Assembly: GCF_004793885.1 (NCBI RefSeq)
Contig: NZ_SRYG01000002.1
Coordinates: 118,827 to 182,826 of the forward strand
Length of the DNA stretch: 64,000 bases
Source of the DNA: Dubosiella muris
Lineage (GTDB): Bacteria > Bacillota_I > Bacilli_A > Erysipelotrichales > Erysipelotrichaceae
Direction: 5' to 3'
A model generated the notes under the pieces. It was given only the letters and a program-made list of their open reading frames with translations, did no database searches and was not told the DNA's origin. Numbering within the stretch: the stretch's first letter is position 1; every line of letters begins with the position of its first letter. Below are positions 26,776-34,299 of the stretch, piece after piece. A program made the translations under genes and the position numbers.

Positions 26776-27138
26776 TCATCCTATCAATTTGGGAACCATG
26801 ATGACAATGGCGCTCACGAAGGCGAATCCGCACACGATCATGACGGCGGCCGCGGCCATGTCCTTGATCAGGCCCGCGCGCGGATCGCGTTCCAAAGAAA
26901 TGTAGTCCACGCAGCGCTCGATGCACGAATTGAACGTTTCCGCCACGATCACCAGCGTCACGCAAAGCAGGATCCACAACCATTCCCACACGGAACAGCG
27001 CAGGATGGCGGCCGCGAAAAACGCCAAAAGCCCGCCGATAAACTGGAACCGGATGCTTTTGTCTTTCATGATTCCGTTTGTGACGCCTTGCCAGGCGTAT
27101 TTGAACCTACCTTGCAACCACTTCATCGAGAATCTCAT
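26776..27138 (-). CDS. dgkA: Diacylglycerol/undecaprenol kinase family protein
   Basis: About 120 residues with three hydrophobic helices (about 30-50, 52-75 and 98-118). It carries the family hallmark VAETFNSCIERCVDYIS, where the ETFNSCIE glutamates bind Mg-ATP, followed by KDMAAAAVM. In Gram-positives this enzyme phosphorylates undecaprenol for cell-wall lipid recycling. The start is uncertain: ATG at 27138, ATG at 27126 or TTG at 27150 are all in frame, none has a good Shine-Dalgarno, and all overlap the end of ybeY. Confidence 0.9.
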   Translation of the reverse strand: MRFSMKWLQGRFKYAWQGVTNGIMKDKSIRFQFIGGLLAFFAAAILRCSVWEWLWILLCVTLVIVAETFNSCIERCVDYISLERDPRAGLIKDMAAAAVMIVCGFAFVSAIVIMVPKLIG

Positions 27139-27562
27139 CTTGCAGTCCAAACATCACTTTTTCTTCTTCTTCCGTCATGTGGTCGTATCCAAACAAATGG
27201 AGCAGCCCATGGCAAAACAAAAAGCACGCTTCCCGGCGCTGGGAGTGGCCGTATTCCTTCGCCTGGTCGGCCACCGCCTGCACGTTAATAAAAATATCGC
27301 CCAGCTCCTCCTCTTCCTCCTCGATGAGAATGTTGGAAGAATCGTCTTGAAGCGCGAAGGAAATGACGTCTGTCGGCCGGTCGATTTGCCGGTAGTCCCG
27401 GTTGATTTCGTGGATCTTTTCCGGCGTCACGAACACGACCGACATCACGTACGGTTTGTCTTTGCGCAGGATTTCACACGCCCGTCTGCCGATGCGCGCG
27501 AAATCGTCGGCATACGTTTGTGCCATTTCGTTTTCCGTTTCGTTCACTATGATGATTTCCAT
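27107..27562 (-). CDS. ybeY: Endoribonuclease YbeY
   Basis: 151 residues. The zinc motif HGLLHLFGYDH near the C-terminus and the RQIDRPTDVISFAL segment define YbeY, which matures 16S rRNA and takes part in ribosome quality control. The start at 27562 (MEIIIVNETEN) fits the family. An in-frame GTG at 27607 would begin inside the lacI terminator and was rejected. No good Shine-Dalgarno stands at the normal distance; TATACT lies six bases upstream instead. The 3' end overlaps dgkA. Confidence 0.93.
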   Translation of the reverse strand: MEIIIVNETENEMAQTYADDFARIGRRACEILRKDKPYVMSVVFVTPEKIHEINRDYRQIDRPTDVISFALQDDSSNILIEEEEEELGDIFINVQAVADQAKEYGHSQRREACFLFCHGLLHLFGYDHMTEEEEKVMFGLQDEILDEVVAR

Positions 27563-27589
27563 AAACTCAGTATATCCTTTCTTCTCCTG

Positions 27590-27614
27590 AAAAAAAAGCC
27601 GGATCACTCCGGCT
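27590..27614 (-). terminator. Terminator with the lacI-type stop codon in its loop
   Basis: AGCCGGA/TCCGGCT (27597-27603 with 27608-27614) around a four-base loop that contains the regulator's stop codon (27604-27606), then T8 on the minus strand. AGGAG follows directly, 28 bases before ybeY. Confidence 0.85.
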
Positions 27615-28617
27615 GCGTTGTTTGTCTTTGAATAAAGGTGTATCCGATCTCGATATCTTTGTTGTCCTTGACTTCGTCATCGTTGACGAGCATTTTTGTA
27701 AGCAGACGCATCGCGATCGCACCCATATCGTAATCCGGGAAGTTGAACGATGAAATCGTCGGACGCATCATCCGCAAATACTTGTCATCCAAAATCGAAA
27801 TCACTTGCGTATCCTGCGGAATTTGATAATGCGCTTCGTTGCAGGCGTTCAGGAAAGCGATCGCCTGCGAGTCGCGGAACGTGATCACGAGTTCCGAAGG
27901 CTTGTGGGTCTTGAAGTACTCGGATAGGAAATCGTAGGAGGAACGGTACGTCTCGTCATACGAAACGTATTTCTTGAACTCCATGCCTTTTTCCTTGAAG
28001 GCGCGCTCGACGCCATGGCGAAGCTGCGACATCATCGAGAGATTCAGCTTGTCCTCCACAAGGGAAATGTCCGTGATTCCCTTTTCAAAGTACTCGTTGA
28101 CCAGCTCGTAGGCGAGCTTTTCAAAGTCGACGTACACATTGCCGACGTTGCCGACTTTCTTGTCTTCGATTTTGCTGCCAACCACAACCATCGGGATTTG
28201 ATACAAGTGCAACACTTCCAGCTCTTCTTCCGAAAAATTGTCGTTGAACAAAATCACGCCGTCGACGCGGGATTTGATGATCGACTCGATCACATCCTGC
28301 ATTTTGGAAATTCCCTTGCTCGTGGTATGGAGCATGATATTGTAGTTGTAGATCTTGGCAACATCCATCAGGCCGTTCAAAATCTTGGCGTTGTAGGCGA
28401 ACAGCTTCTCCGACATCACAATCGAGATCGTTGTGGTTTTGGAAAGAGCGAGTCCCTGCGCGATCGCGTTTGGCTTGTATCCTAGTTTTTCGATGGCTTC
28501 CTGTACGCGGATCCGGGTATCCTCGCGCACGACGTTGCTGTCGTTGATAACCCGGCTAACCGTGGCTAGCGAAACATCCGCTTCCTTGGCCACATCGTAA
28601 ATGGTGATTCTTTTCAT
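27604..28617 (-). CDS. LacI/GalR family regulator, CcpA-like
   Basis: 337 residues. The N-terminal helix-turn-helix ITIYDVAKEADVSLATVSRVIND and hinge helix (ALSKTTT) precede a periplasmic-binding-protein-like core (about 60-335). The DNA-binding residues match the CcpA class (VSLATVSRV). The core is divergent from canonical CcpA, so it could be CcpA itself or a paralogue; the HPr-binding face cannot be judged confidently. CcpA represses or activates carbon genes at cre sites when HPr-Ser-P is high. The ATG at 28617 lies seven bases after the acidic-protein gene. Confidence 0.85.
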   Translation of the reverse strand: MKRITIYDVAKEADVSLATVSRVINDSNVVREDTRIRVQEAIEKLGYKPNAIAQGLALSKTTTISIVMSEKLFAYNAKILNGLMDVAKIYNYNIMLHTTSKGISKMQDVIESIIKSRVDGVILFNDNFSEEELEVLHLYQIPMVVVGSKIEDKKVGNVGNVYVDFEKLAYELVNEYFEKGITDISLVEDKLNLSMMSQLRHGVERAFKEKGMEFKKYVSYDETYRSSYDFLSEYFKTHKPSELVITFRDSQAIAFLNACNEAHYQIPQDTQVISILDDKYLRMMRPTISSFNFPDYDMGAIAMRLLTKMLVNDDEVKDNKDIEIGYTFIQRQTTQPE

Positions 28618-28623
28618 TGATAA

Positions 28624-29328
28624 CTACTCCTCGTCCTTGTCCTCGTCGGATTTCATTTCGATTTCCTTGGGAGCCTGCGGCGTCTGTTTTGGCTTGAAAA
28701 ACTTGTTGATTCCCGAAAAGATCGCGTTGTTCAGTTTTTCCGTCGCGTCCTGAATGTGGTCGACCGCATCTTTCAGGTTTTCATTGGCGCGCAGCTTTTC
28801 GATTTGCTCGTCGGCTCCATCGAAGACCTTTTTGATCGACGGATTTTGGCAGAGGGCGCCTTTGAGCTCCTTGAATCCTTCCCCGATCAAAGTACCGGTT
28901 CCTTTCAAAAAGTCTTTGCCCGCCTCCAGCGTCTGCTGAAATTCCGGACTGTTGGACACCTCGATCGCTTTTTCGCGCGCTCCGTTGAGCACCGCGATCG
29001 TCTGATCCTTCGCTTTTTCAATGTTGGCTTTGATCGCTTCCGGATCCGAATTTTGCTTCAACCACGCTTTCAAATCCGCGAAAATCTTTTTAATTTCGAC
29101 TTCGGCGTCGTCGATGACTTCCTCGTTGGCCTCGTTGTTCGCCTCCTTGAGCGTCGCCAGCTCGTTGAGCGACTGTTTTTCCGTTTCGTCGATCATTTCG
29201 TCAATGGTTTGCTGGTCGTCGGCTTTCGGAGCCTGTTCCTCGTTTTCCGCCGGCGTCACGCGCACTTCGATTTCCTCGTTTACTTCTTCGTTATCATTCG
29301 GCTTCTTTTCCTGATTCATCTCTGACAT
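28624..29328 (-). CDS. Acidic helical protein, function unknown
   Basis: 234 residues, not recognised. The N-terminal 65 residues are Glu/Asp/Asn-rich and probably disordered. Residues about 65-205 are predicted amphipathic helices with repeated Lys-Ala-Glu patterns of the kind seen in YtxH-like or apolipoprotein-like stress proteins. The C-terminus is again acidic (SDEDKDEE). There is no signal peptide or membrane segment. The ATG at 29328 is preceded by GAGGAGGAAA and overlaps the upstream membrane-protein gene by 35 bp, so the two products are probably made together and may act together at the membrane. Confidence 0.6.
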   Translation of the reverse strand: MSEMNQEKKPNDNEEVNEEIEVRVTPAENEEQAPKADDQQTIDEMIDETEKQSLNELATLKEANNEANEEVIDDAEVEIKKIFADLKAWLKQNSDPEAIKANIEKAKDQTIAVLNGAREKAIEVSNSPEFQQTLEAGKDFLKGTGTLIGEGFKELKGALCQNPSIKKVFDGADEQIEKLRANENLKDAVDHIQDATEKLNNAIFSGINKFFKPKQTPQAPKEIEMKSDEDKDEE

Positions 29329-29770
29329 AAATAATTTCCTCCTCTTCGTATGGGTCGTCCTGCACCGCGTTTTGGATCACGTCCACATCCGCTTTCAGAA
29401 CCTCTTTTTCCTTATTCAATTTCGCGCTCAATTCATCTTTTTTAGCGGCGAGCTCTTCTTTTTTCTTTGTCATCCACGACTTCGCCTGCTCCATATCTTT
29501 ATTCAGCGTCGCGGTCGCCTTTGTGACCATTTTCCGGGTCGCGCCATGGACGTCATCCACCGTTTTGGACAGCGATTCCACCGTGCTCAACGGTCCGTCC
29601 AGCTTTTTCAGCTCACTTTCCGCGGTCAACAAAGTCAGCGATACGTCTTTTAACGTTTCGATCAGCGTTTTGATCAGCAAGATCAAATAGATCAAAGCGA
29701 CGACACCAAGCACAGGCAGCAGATAGGTGGCGACTTGCGCGATGGCGCCAAACAATGCGTCTATACTCAT
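29294..29770 (-). CDS. DUF948-like membrane-anchored coiled-coil protein
   Basis: 158 residues. One N-terminal transmembrane helix (about residues 12-35) is followed by a long charged helix (45-140) with TLNKDMEQAKSWMTKKK and an acidic tail. Size and layout fit the DUF948/YtxG group of general-stress membrane proteins, which often sit beside YtxH-like genes as here. The ATG at 29770 has GAGGTGAT upstream; an extension to 29890 would pass through the promoter and was rejected. Confidence 0.65.
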   Translation of the reverse strand: MSIDALFGAIAQVATYLLPVLGVVALIYLILLIKTLIETLKDVSLTLLTAESELKKLDGPLSTVESLSKTVDDVHGATRKMVTKATATLNKDMEQAKSWMTKKKEELAAKKDELSAKLNKEKEVLKADVDVIQNAVQDDPYEEEEIIYVRDESGKEAE

Positions 29771-29789
29771 TTTAATCACCTCTTCAGGA

Positions 29790-29798
29790 ATTATACCA
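29790..29798 (-). promoter_or_regulatory. Extended -10 promoter of the DUF948-like/acidic/lacI group
   Basis: TGGTATAAT on the minus strand, 19 bases before the ATG. Confidence 0.55.
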
Positions 29799-29878
29799 TG
29801 TTCCAACTCGGAAAATGAACTGTTTTGAAAAAAATTTTCAAAACTTTGTAACCGCTCCATTTGTGCCCGCCTTCCGTC

Positions 29879-29912
29879 AAAAAAAGCCATGCCCCAAATA
29901 AAGGCTGGCTTT
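29879..29912 (-). terminator. Terminator of the pepV-trmB-murC operon
   Basis: AAAGCCA/TGGCTTT stem with a 16-base loop; T7 follows on the minus strand, starting four bases past the murC stop. Confidence 0.7.
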
Positions 29913-29916
29913 TCTT

Positions 29917-31224
29917 TTATAAAATTTCTTTTAATTTGTCCTTGAGCAGGTAAATATCCTTGCTGGACATGAAAATGTATACCGCCGGTCCCATCGCTTT
30001 AAGCGCCTCGGCGCTTGGCTCGTCGATCTCAAGCAGCCGCGCGCCAGGACAGCGCGCCAGCAAATCGTCGATCGTCACCGTGATCGTCTCGTCCTCGCGA
30101 ACCGCGTTTTTCGGAAAATCGAGCAGGCACACTTGATCCGCCGTATTTAAACTGCTTGCGAACCGGTCCAGAAAATACTGAAGCCGCGAGTAGCGGTCCG
30201 GCTTGTACAGCGCCACGATCTTCTTGCCCGGGTATCGGCTTCTGGCCGCCTCGATCATAAATTCGATCGCGGTTGGATGGTGGGCGTAATCGTCAATCAG
30301 CACGCTTTCGCCCACTTCCTCGCTCACAAACCGTCTGGCGATGCCTTTGTAGTCCAGCAGCCCAGCCACGATCTCGTCAGGCTCCATACCAAGCGTATGC
30401 GCCAAAGCGAACACGCCCAGCGAGTTGATCAAAAACGGATAGCCGATTTCCGGCAGCTTCACATGGTGCAACAGCGCCCCATGGAAAAACACGTCGTATT
30501 CGATGCCATCCGGCCCTTGCGACACGTTTCTGGCCTGGTAGTCGTTGCCCTCGTTCAAGCCATACCGCACGACCGGCACCGTATAGGAAAGAGTCGGCAA
30601 ATACGGGTCGTCCCCGCAAATGACCGCTTTCTTTTTGATTTGATTCACAAAGGACTGGAACGCGTCGATATAGTCCTCCATGTTTTTATAATAGTCAATA
30701 TGGTCGATTTCCATATTCGTGACAATCGCGTAATCCGGATGGTACGCCAGAAAGTGACGCTTGAATTCGCACGATTCCAAAACAAAGTTTTTCGCGTCTT
30801 TCGGCATGTGGCCGTGCCCGTCTCCGATAAGGAAACCGGTCTTTTCAAAACGGGAAAGCACCGACGCGAGAATGCCCGTCGTTGTCGACTTGCCATGCGT
30901 TCCCGCCACGCAAATCGACGTGTAGCGCTCCAGCAAATGGCCCAGGTATTCGTTGTAGTAGTACGTTTTGACACGCGGATTGTCCAGCGCCGCTTTCACT
31001 TCCGGGTGCCGGCTGTCAAACGATAACCCGACGATCACCGTATCGCCATCTTGAATGTTGGCGGCGTCAAAAGGCAAAATCTCGATGCCGCGCTCTTCCA
31101 GACCGTCCTGGGTAAAAATGTATTTTTCAATGTCGCTTCCCCGCACTTCCTTGTTTTCATCGTGCAGGATCTCGGCCAGCGCCGCCATGCCCGTTCCTTT
31201 GATTCCAATGAAATGAAACGCCAT
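29917..31224 (-). CDS. murC: UDP-N-acetylmuramate--L-alanine ligase
   Basis: 435 residues. N-terminal UDP-binding Rossmann motif (GIKGTGMAALAEIL), ATP P-loop GTHGKSTTTGIL near residue 108, then the central and C-terminal Mur ligase domains with DDYAHHPTAIEF. It adds L-alanine to UDP-MurNAc, the first step of the peptidoglycan stem peptide. The start codon coincides with the end of the preceding gene, so both are translated together. Confidence 0.95.
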   Translation of the reverse strand: MAFHFIGIKGTGMAALAEILHDENKEVRGSDIEKYIFTQDGLEERGIEILPFDAANIQDGDTVIVGLSFDSRHPEVKAALDNPRVKTYYYNEYLGHLLERYTSICVAGTHGKSTTTGILASVLSRFEKTGFLIGDGHGHMPKDAKNFVLESCEFKRHFLAYHPDYAIVTNMEIDHIDYYKNMEDYIDAFQSFVNQIKKKAVICGDDPYLPTLSYTVPVVRYGLNEGNDYQARNVSQGPDGIEYDVFFHGALLHHVKLPEIGYPFLINSLGVFALAHTLGMEPDEIVAGLLDYKGIARRFVSEEVGESVLIDDYAHHPTAIEFMIEAARSRYPGKKIVALYKPDRYSRLQYFLDRFASSLNTADQVCLLDFPKNAVREDETITVTIDDLLARCPGARLLEIDEPSAEALKAMGPAVYIFMSSKDIYLLKDKLKEIL

Positions 31225-31850
31225 TATTTTTTGTCCTCTTCTTTTTCCGGCTCTTTCTGGTCGAGCATGTCGTCCAGGTCAAGCTTTGGCTTCGCCGCGC
31301 TGGACGCCTCCTGATACGTCGGGATCGACGCCACCGGAGCGGGTTCCGGAATGTTGTTGCCATACATCGGCGAAATGATTTCGATCATCGACGTATCTGT
31401 TTCCGGTTTTGGAAGCTGCACCGCGTCATGAACTTTGTCGAATTCTTTTTGCGAATCTTCCATATTGCCAAAAATCGGCGAAATAACCGACTGGTATTCC
31501 ACTTCCTCCACCACTTTGCGCTTCCGGTTCAATTTCGAGCGGTCAAAATGGTAGCTTTCGTTTTTCCGCTTTGGCTTCGACGAAATCGTGTCGACATCCA
31601 GCCCTTCAAAAATACTTTCATCCACGGCGTTTTCGCCTGTAGCCGGCTGGCTGACAGGGGTTGGCGTCGGCATCGTGAACACAGGCTGCGGAATTTCACT
31701 GACAGGCTCGGCAGCCGGTCTGGAAACCGTTTCCTCAAAATGAACTTGCTCGTGCGTCGCTTCCTCTTCGTTTCCTTGTTCGTCTTCGACTTCTTCTATA
31801 TCTTCTTCCACATCTTCTTTGAAGATGGCATGCATCAAATCTTTTAGCAT
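31224..31850 (-). CDS. Uncharacterised protein with two SP-x-x-GN motifs, murC operon
   Basis: 208 residues, not assigned. It begins with a short amphipathic segment (MLKDLMHAIF), then an acidic low-complexity stretch (about 11-40) and a Pro/Thr/Val-rich stretch. Two near-copies of a short motif follow: VISPIFGN near residue 137 and IISPMYGN near 174. The tail is highly charged. It looks like an intrinsically disordered scaffold with two docking motifs. Its start overlaps the thioredoxin-like gene and its end overlaps murC, implying tight co-expression with cell-wall synthesis. Confidence 0.6.
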   Translation of the reverse strand: MLKDLMHAIFKEDVEEDIEEVEDEQGNEEEATHEQVHFEETVSRPAAEPVSEIPQPVFTMPTPTPVSQPATGENAVDESIFEGLDVDTISSKPKRKNESYHFDRSKLNRKRKVVEEVEYQSVISPIFGNMEDSQKEFDKVHDAVQLPKPETDTSMIEIISPMYGNNIPEPAPVASIPTYQEASSAAKPKLDLDDMLDQKEPEKEEDKK

Positions 31851-32188
31851 TCGGTCTTTCCTCCTTCATTAAGCGTTTCGGTAAAATAGTGTTCGATCTC
31901 CTCTTTCGTTTTTCTCAAAGACGAAATAAACGAACTAATCTGGCGTCCGTTTTCGTACGCCACAAAACTTGGAATGCCCATGATACCAAGTTCAATCGCC
32001 AAACCAAGGCATTCGTCCCGATCCAGCTCGTAAAAATCCATTTTGCCGGCGAATTGCTTTTCCAGCGCCGGCAAAAACGGCTTAATATAAATGCAGTCAC
32101 CGCACCATGGTGCCGTAAACAAAAACATATGAATGCCCGGCTGAGCAATGACCTTGTTCATTTCCTCTTTGGAATGGATCTTGTTCAT
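31844..32188 (-). CDS. Thioredoxin-family protein
   Basis: 114 residues, one thioredoxin fold. The active site is WCGDC (C29, C32), with the cis-proline in GIMGIPSFVAY. Asp in place of the usual Pro between the cysteines marks it as a YtpP- or bacillithiol-type thioredoxin-like protein rather than housekeeping TrxA. Cytoplasmic. Overlaps trmB by four bases, the same ytpP-trmB closeness as in Bacillus. Confidence 0.9.
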   Translation of the reverse strand: MNKIHSKEEMNKVIAQPGIHMFLFTAPWCGDCIYIKPFLPALEKQFAGKMDFYELDRDECLGLAIELGIMGIPSFVAYENGRQISSFISSLRKTKEEIEHYFTETLNEGGKTEC

Positions 32189-32826
32189 ATTGTCTCCTTC
32201 TCAAACACCGCCCGATAAATCGGGTTGCCCTGTTCGATAAATTTTTCCTCGTATTCCGTGATCGCGTCCTCATCGTGCGTTTCGCGCCGATAGTCGACGC
32301 TTAGCTCCAGCAGTCGAAACCCGTTGGCCAAAAACTGCGGAACGGAAAACTCGAATAACGACGCGTTGTCCGTCTTCATGATGACCTGCCCGTTTGCCGC
32401 GAGTACGTCAATGTACTGCTTCAAAAAGGAAGGGGCCGACAATCTTCGCTTCGCGTATCGCTTTTTCGGCCACGGATCGGAAAAGTTCAAGTGGATCACG
32501 TCGATTTCGCCCGCCGCGAACCACTCCGACAAATGATCCGCGTCGCCCTCGATGAGCGCGAGCTTTTTTTCCCTCGGGTCGTCGTCCATCTTTTTGGCCG
32601 CGATCCCGGCCGCGCTCTCGTTTTTCTCGATCGCGACAAATCCGGCTTCCGGCGTCATGGCCGCCATATCCAGCGAGTATTTGCCTTTGCCGCAGCCAAT
32701 CTCGACATGCAGCGTGGACGTGCCGAGCCGCTTTTTCCATTTTCCCTTACAGCTGGACGGGTCTTTGACAAGCACCTTGCTTTCCGGCAAGTACTCGACC
32801 GCCCATTTCACTTTGCGCATCCGCAT
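32185..32826 (-). CDS. trmB: tRNA (guanine(46)-N(7))-methyltransferase
   Basis: 213 residues. The methyltransferase motif VEIGCGKGKYSLDMA, then INFSDPWPKKR-type segment (here HLNFSDPWPKKRYAKRRL) and the C-terminal TEYEEKF are the TrmB hallmarks. It makes m7G46 in the tRNA variable loop. The start is at 32826 (MRMRKV; the second ATG at 32820 is also possible), four bases after pepV. Confidence 0.96.
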   Translation of the reverse strand: MRMRKVKWAVEYLPESKVLVKDPSSCKGKWKKRLGTSTLHVEIGCGKGKYSLDMAAMTPEAGFVAIEKNESAAGIAAKKMDDDPREKKLALIEGDADHLSEWFAAGEIDVIHLNFSDPWPKKRYAKRRLSAPSFLKQYIDVLAANGQVIMKTDNASLFEFSVPQFLANGFRLLELSVDYRRETHDEDAITEYEEKFIEQGNPIYRAVFEKETI

Positions 32827-32830
32827 CGGT

Positions 32831-34219
32831 CTAGCCCGCCAGCGCCACGATCGCGTCCGCGTAGATCGCGATGGCCTGCATAAGTTCCGACACTTTCACG
32901 CCTTCGTCGCGCTGATGCGGTCCGCCGACGAATTGATCGGTCGTCTTCACCTCGTTTGGCAGCTCCGGTCCAAACGAAACAAAATTGTCAAACATGCGCG
33001 CGTACGTTCCGCCGCCAATCGTCTTGGCGCAGGAGAACGTGTCATTGGTGTATTGCCGGTAAATGTTCATCAGCTTTGTCACAAGCTCGGAGTTTGGATC
33101 GACGAACAACGGCGCCGAATCGGAATCGAGAGTCGCTGTGATGTTCGACTTCACCGCCGCGCACGCTTCGTCGAATCCGGCCATGATCGCTTTGGCGTCC
33201 AAATCGTTTGGATAGCGGATGTCGACCAAGATATCCGTGCGTTCGGGATCCATGCGCACAATGCCTGTGCTCATCGTCAAAAAGCCCATATACGCCCCAT
33301 CCTTGTTGATGTGCTCGGGCTTTCCTTGCCAGTCCTTCAAAAGGCTGTACAAATCTTTCGCCAGCTGGTCGTCATAGGCGCAGCCGACAAAGTTCAGCAA
33401 ATGAAGCGCCGCGTTCACGCCGTTGTACGGCATCGCGGCATGGGCAAAAACGCCATCCACATGCAGGCGGATGCCTTCGTCCGTCTGGTCGATGGAGCCT
33501 TTCAAATCGTTTGTTTTCAAATAAAACGCGAACTGCTCTTTTTGCCGGTCGCTGATTTCCTTCACAAAGCAATCCGCTTTGCCAATGACGATATTCGGTC
33601 TTTCGCCGGCGTTCAGCTTTTGGATTACCGTCTTGTCATGGGAATGCAGCGAAACATGCGCGCCGCCCTTTTCACCGTAAATGACCGGAAAATCGGCATC
33701 CGGCACAAAACCGCTTTGCGGGATCTCGCCATGCGCTTTGTAGTATTTCATGCAGTCCATGCCCGACTCCTCGTCGCAGCCGGCGATAAGCATAACCCGC
33801 TTCTTCAACGGGATGCCGTGCTCTTTGATGAGTTTGAGGGCGTAGTACGCCGCCAGCGTCGGGCCCTTGTCGTCCAAGACACCCCGACCAAACGCGTAGC
33901 CGTCGTCGATCGTCACTTTTAAAGGTTCCTTGGTCCAGTCCTCGCCAATCGGCACGATATCCAAGTGGCCAAGAATACCTAGCGTTTCCTCCTGATCGCC
34001 GTACGAGATCACGCCGGCGTAGCCGTCGATGTCTTTCGTGGCGAATCCATCGCGTTTGGCGATGTTTAAAAACGCGTCCAGCGCCTCACGCGGCCCGTCG
34101 CCGAATGGCGCGTTTTCCTTTTTGGTTGACAGGTCGCGCGTCGACTGGACGCGAACCAATGTATTTAGATCGTCAAAATAGTTTTTTTCATTTTCTTTGG
34201 CATATTTTAAAAAGTCCAT
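32831..34219 (-). CDS. pepV: Dipeptidase PepV (M20 family)
   Basis: 462 residues. The M20 metal-binding residues are visible: H in LGILGHLDIVP, D in GRGVLDDKGP, the catalytic GCDEESGMDCMKYY pair and the late GGGTYAR. The lid domain sits at about 180-380. PepV releases amino acids from dipeptides in the cytoplasm. First gene of the pepV-trmB-trx-like-hypothetical-murC operon. Confidence 0.93.
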   Translation of the reverse strand: MDFLKYAKENEKNYFDDLNTLVRVQSTRDLSTKKENAPFGDGPREALDAFLNIAKRDGFATKDIDGYAGVISYGDQEETLGILGHLDIVPIGEDWTKEPLKVTIDDGYAFGRGVLDDKGPTLAAYYALKLIKEHGIPLKKRVMLIAGCDEESGMDCMKYYKAHGEIPQSGFVPDADFPVIYGEKGGAHVSLHSHDKTVIQKLNAGERPNIVIGKADCFVKEISDRQKEQFAFYLKTNDLKGSIDQTDEGIRLHVDGVFAHAAMPYNGVNAALHLLNFVGCAYDDQLAKDLYSLLKDWQGKPEHINKDGAYMGFLTMSTGIVRMDPERTDILVDIRYPNDLDAKAIMAGFDEACAAVKSNITATLDSDSAPLFVDPNSELVTKLMNIYRQYTNDTFSCAKTIGGGTYARMFDNFVSFGPELPNEVKTTDQFVGGPHQRDEGVKVSELMQAIAIYADAIVALAG

Positions 34220-34260
34220 GATTCCACCTCGTTCTTATTCTAACACACTTTGGAAACAGG

Positions 34261-34290
34261 AAAAAACGAAAAAGGCGTTTTCACGCCTTT
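34261..34290 (-). terminator. pnp terminator
   Basis: AAAGGCG/CGCCTTT stem with a six-base loop and T-rich tail on the minus strand, ten bases past the pnp stop. Confidence 0.8.
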
Positions 34291-34299
34291 CGAACTTTT

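Noticed and set aside
32552-33922. 456-codon open frame on the plus strand across trmB and pepV
   Set aside because: Antisense to two well-supported genes and spans their junction.
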